64,000 nt of DNA from Lachnospiraceae bacterium. Its GTDB lineage: Bacteria > Bacillota > Clostridia > Lachnospirales > Lachnospiraceae. The stretch lies in contig JAGBBV010000031.1 of the NCBI GenBank assembly GCA_017938315.1, positions 61,226-125,225 of the forward strand, in the 5' to 3' direction. A program made the position numbers and the translations under genes. Shown piece after piece: positions 62,264 through 64,000 of the stretch. The notes below the pieces were generated by a model. It was not told the DNA's origin, ran no database searches, and saw nothing but the letters and a program-made list of their open reading frames with translations. Every line of letters begins with the position of its first letter. Positions within the stretch are counted from its first letter, which is position 1.

Positions 62264-62824
62264 CTATTCTCCAACTATTTCTAGCTCAACCGGGAATTCT
62301 CGTATGACAAGAGCACAGGTATTTGTCAATCTAATATTATCTTTTATGGGATATGTCACTTTCCCTCTCGTTTCTCCATCTGAACAATGTACTTCCAATC
62401 TTGTATTTATCAATCCTAAATTACCAACTAAATTATTAGAAAAAATAAGACTTCCTGCACTCACACCGATCACCATTCCATTCGCTCTGATATACTCCAT
62501 CAAAATCTTATTGAATCCAGTCGCATTTACTCTTTCAAGCAAATAAGTAGTATCACCGCCACACAAATATACTACATCATATTTCTGCAGTTCAGCCATC
62601 CCCATTCCTGTATGCAAATCAAAAACTCTAATATTTTTATTTTGAATACCGCACTTTAACAAATCATTCATACATTTGGGCAACACCGCTATTGCTCCTG
62701 CATCTATAGCTGCTGTTGGAACAAATAGTGCCTTTACTTCTAACATATCTTTTCCTATCATTTTCATAAAATACTGTTTAATTTCTTCTGTTTCTAAACC
62801 GGCTGATGTTAATAATACTCTCAT
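62264..62824 (-). CDS. Peptidase E-like (S51) protein
   Basis: This protein has about 186 residues of the class I glutamine-amidotransferase-like fold. The nucleophile elbow is IGVSAGSLIFS, with Ser in place of Cys, as in peptidase E (aspartyl dipeptidase). LCGGDTTYLLE is the oxyanion/turn motif. I start at ATG 62824 after AGGAG; the upstream frame covers the XRE stop. It lies 8 bases after the XRE gene and so is in its operon. Confidence 0.9.
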   Translation of the reverse strand: MRVLLTSAGLETEEIKQYFMKMIGKDMLEVKALFVPTAAIDAGAIAVLPKCMNDLLKCGIQNKNIRVFDLHTGMGMAELQKYDVVYLCGGDTTYLLERVNATGFNKILMEYIRANGMVIGVSAGSLIFSNNLVGNLGLINTRLEVHCSDGETRGKVTYPIKDNIRLTNTCALVIREFPVELEIVGE

Positions 62825-62832
62825 ATCTGCTC

Positions 62833-63450
62833 CTATTCTGCCCAATTCATTTCTCCATCTGAAATGCCCATTTTCCGGCATTCCGCACAAACATAATCTT
62901 TTTCTGCTTGATTACCAATCTGATATTTCAATATTTTATCCTTGAATACAATATATTTCTCATTTCCTGCTTTGAAATCAACAAACCAATTCCCACCATT
63001 ATCCGGATCAGCGACCATTACCTTGGCTATTTGCTCTGGAAAATCCTTTTTATCACTGGTAAAAAATAATACAGTCCAATACTTGGGTTTTCCACCTGTA
63101 TTCCACAGTTCAATTTTATGAACATTCAGCAAATCTATAATGGCATCATCCGCAATACTTTCTTTAATCAATACCCCTTCATATACTTCTTGTTTCTTCC
63201 CATTAATCGCGTTATTTCCACAACTATGAACTTCCTTAACCTCACTTAATATCAATTCGTCTTTTAACAACACATCCATAGAAACATGAAAGATTTCCCC
63301 CAGTATTAACAATTTCTCCGTTTCTGGCAATGCAATATCCGCCTCCCACTTGGATATGGATTGCCTACTCACATTGCATCTTGACGCAAGTTCTTCTTGG
63401 GTCATGCCATTTGCTTTTCGTAACTCTATAATTTTCTCGGATAACTTCAT
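62833..63450 (-). CDS. XRE regulator with unknown C-terminal domain
   Basis: This 205-residue protein has an N-terminal helix-turn-helix (MTQEELASRCNVSRQSISKWE, residues 16-36) and a C-terminal part (about 85-205) that I do not recognise. That part contains a VCAEC pair that could bind metal. The ribosome site GGAGG precedes the ATG. It heads the operon with peptidase E. The perfect palindrome AACTTTAAAGTT at 63512-63523 lies about 60 bases upstream and may be its operator. Confidence 0.9.
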   Translation of the reverse strand: MKLSEKIIELRKANGMTQEELASRCNVSRQSISKWEADIALPETEKLLILGEIFHVSMDVLLKDELILSEVKEVHSCGNNAINGKKQEVYEGVLIKESIADDAIIDLLNVHKIELWNTGGKPKYWTVLFFTSDKKDFPEQIAKVMVADPDNGGNWFVDFKAGNEKYIVFKDKILKYQIGNQAEKDYVCAECRKMGISDGEMNWAE

Positions 63451-63511
63451 ACAAGCTTACCTCCTGCATTTATTAATTTTATTGTAAAGAATCTTTATTA
63501 TTATTACCACC

Positions 63512-63523
63512 AACTTTAAAGTT
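63512..63523. promoter_or_regulatory. Palindrome AACTTTAAAGTT
   Basis: A perfect 12-base palindrome lies upstream of the XRE/peptidase-E operon. AT-rich composition makes it only a weak operator candidate. Confidence 0.35.
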
Positions 63524-63593
63524 CTTTTTTGCAACTCCCAGTTGCCACAAACCAAATTGTCGATACCCAAACTCACTAAACTTTATATAAAAA

Positions 63594-63625
63594 ATGCCGC
63601 AGATTCCTCTGCGGCATTTTTTATA
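63594..63625. terminator. Intrinsic terminator (GCCGCAGA type), copy 2
   Basis: ATGCCGCAGA and TCTGCGGCAT with a TTCC loop are followed by TTTTT on plus, and A/T-rich sequence also follows on minus. It is the same hairpin as at 59707. The stretch 63626-63878 shows no convincing gene. Confidence 0.85.
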
Positions 63626-63878
63626 TACATATTCAAATTATTCCGACAATAAATCGGCAACGCTTTTTTGCAACCAATTTGCAACCACGCTTCCCAAAAT
63701 CCAGTGTTTTCAGGCATTCCGAGCGTTTTTCTCCTATTCGAACTCATTTGCTATTTTTTATCAAACCGTTTTTTTTATTCTTTTCGTTCTCATGTCGCGT
63801 ATCATTTGATACGTTTTCCATTAAATTCAACTAGTTCAAAAGCTGTTGTACCCAAAGTATACCCAGACCGAGTTACCA

Positions 63879-64000
63879 CTACATCTTATTCCTCAAAGTT
63901 TGTATCACACTATCATAGTTCTCTGGCTGATGTGGAAATATACAATTCGTACAAACCTTTATTGTTCGTCCTTCCTTCTCTACATATCGGGGATTGCCCG
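63879..64000 (-). CDS. 3' end of an unidentified gene
   Basis: A minus-strand open frame runs from the window edge to a TAG at 63881-63879. About 40 residues are visible: GNPRYVEKEGRTIKVCTNC, followed by IFPHQPENYDSVIQTLRNKM. The CTNC pair hints at a zinc-binding tail. I cannot name the family. Most of the gene is outside the window. Confidence 0.5.
   Translation of the reverse strand, partial: GNPRYVEKEGRTIKVCTNCIFPHQPENYDSVIQTLRNKM

Noticed and set aside
63594-63809. 71-codon plus-strand frame
   Set aside because: It begins inside a terminator hairpin and is Phe/Ser-rich AT translation.
59340-64000. Prophage or integrative element
   Set aside because: Accessory genes and duplicated terminators are present, but no integrase, transposase or clear attachment repeat could be identified.

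Overview
The window is AT-rich, sits in tight same-strand operons and carries Firmicutes-type ribosome sites. It has a spore-coat cotJ cluster, Leloir/lactose genes, an OPT transporter, LytTR and XRE regulators, and typical sigma-A promoters. Together these point to an anaerobic, spore-forming Clostridia chromosome, most likely Lachnospiraceae. That assignment is inference, because no rRNA or other marker gene is present. I saw no tRNA, rRNA, CRISPR array, complete insertion sequence or prophage.

Layout. 1-4.4 kb (minus): a TetR regulator, an orphan condensation-type acyltransferase and a small membrane zinc-ribbon protein. A separate unit with its own promoter follows: zinc ribbon, VWA protein, and a divergent adenylosuccinate-synthetase-like protein cut by the window edge. 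4.5-5.9 kb: an XRE/membrane-protein pair behind a promoter covered by four operator-like dyads, then a decayed gene and a degenerate tandem repeat. 5.9-8.3 kb: guaA with its glutaminase catalytic core missing, a 27-residue membrane peptide downstream of it, and divergent purC. 8.3-10.6 kb: an OPT transporter and a PqqD-like protein.

10.6-25.1 kb (minus): a large chemosensory and phosphorelay locus. The order is PAS kinase, receiver/HD-GYP protein, cheR, cheB, a single receiver, cheA, cheW and a methyl-accepting protein. A structured terminator separates these from two hybrid kinases, one of which ends in a DegV lipid-binding domain. There are no flagellar genes in view. 25.4-33.9 kb: an SDR oxidoreductase, a cotJA-cotJB fusion with cotJC, two alpha/beta hydrolases, an aminotransferase, a TetR/rhomboid/hydrolase operon, a LytTR/DUF3021 pair and a CPBP protease.

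33.9-48.2 kb (minus): a secreted GH5 glycosidase, two XRE-TPR regulators sharing an operator-like motif, and a three-gene signalling unit (7TM sensor, kinase, LuxR regulator). This unit probably drives a five-gene run of lipoproteins and unknown families. The same box, with the same spacing to the -10, precedes both the regulator and that run. 48.3-59.3 kb: a lactose/galactose locus (transporter, lacL, lacM, galK, galE, galT, AraC regulator, a galM remnant and a HAD phosphatase) with a divergent AraC regulator.

59.3-64 kb: small accessory genes. These are a possible 28-residue peptide, a YoeB/RelB-type toxin-antitoxin pair, an amidohydrolase with a GNAT acetyltransferase behind a possible attenuator, and an XRE/peptidase-E pair. 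The window ends in the 3' part of an unidentified gene. The best candidates for undescribed biology are the PurA-like/VWA/zinc-ribbon unit, the kinase-DegV fusion in a flagella-less chemosensory locus, and the LuxR-controlled lipoprotein set.
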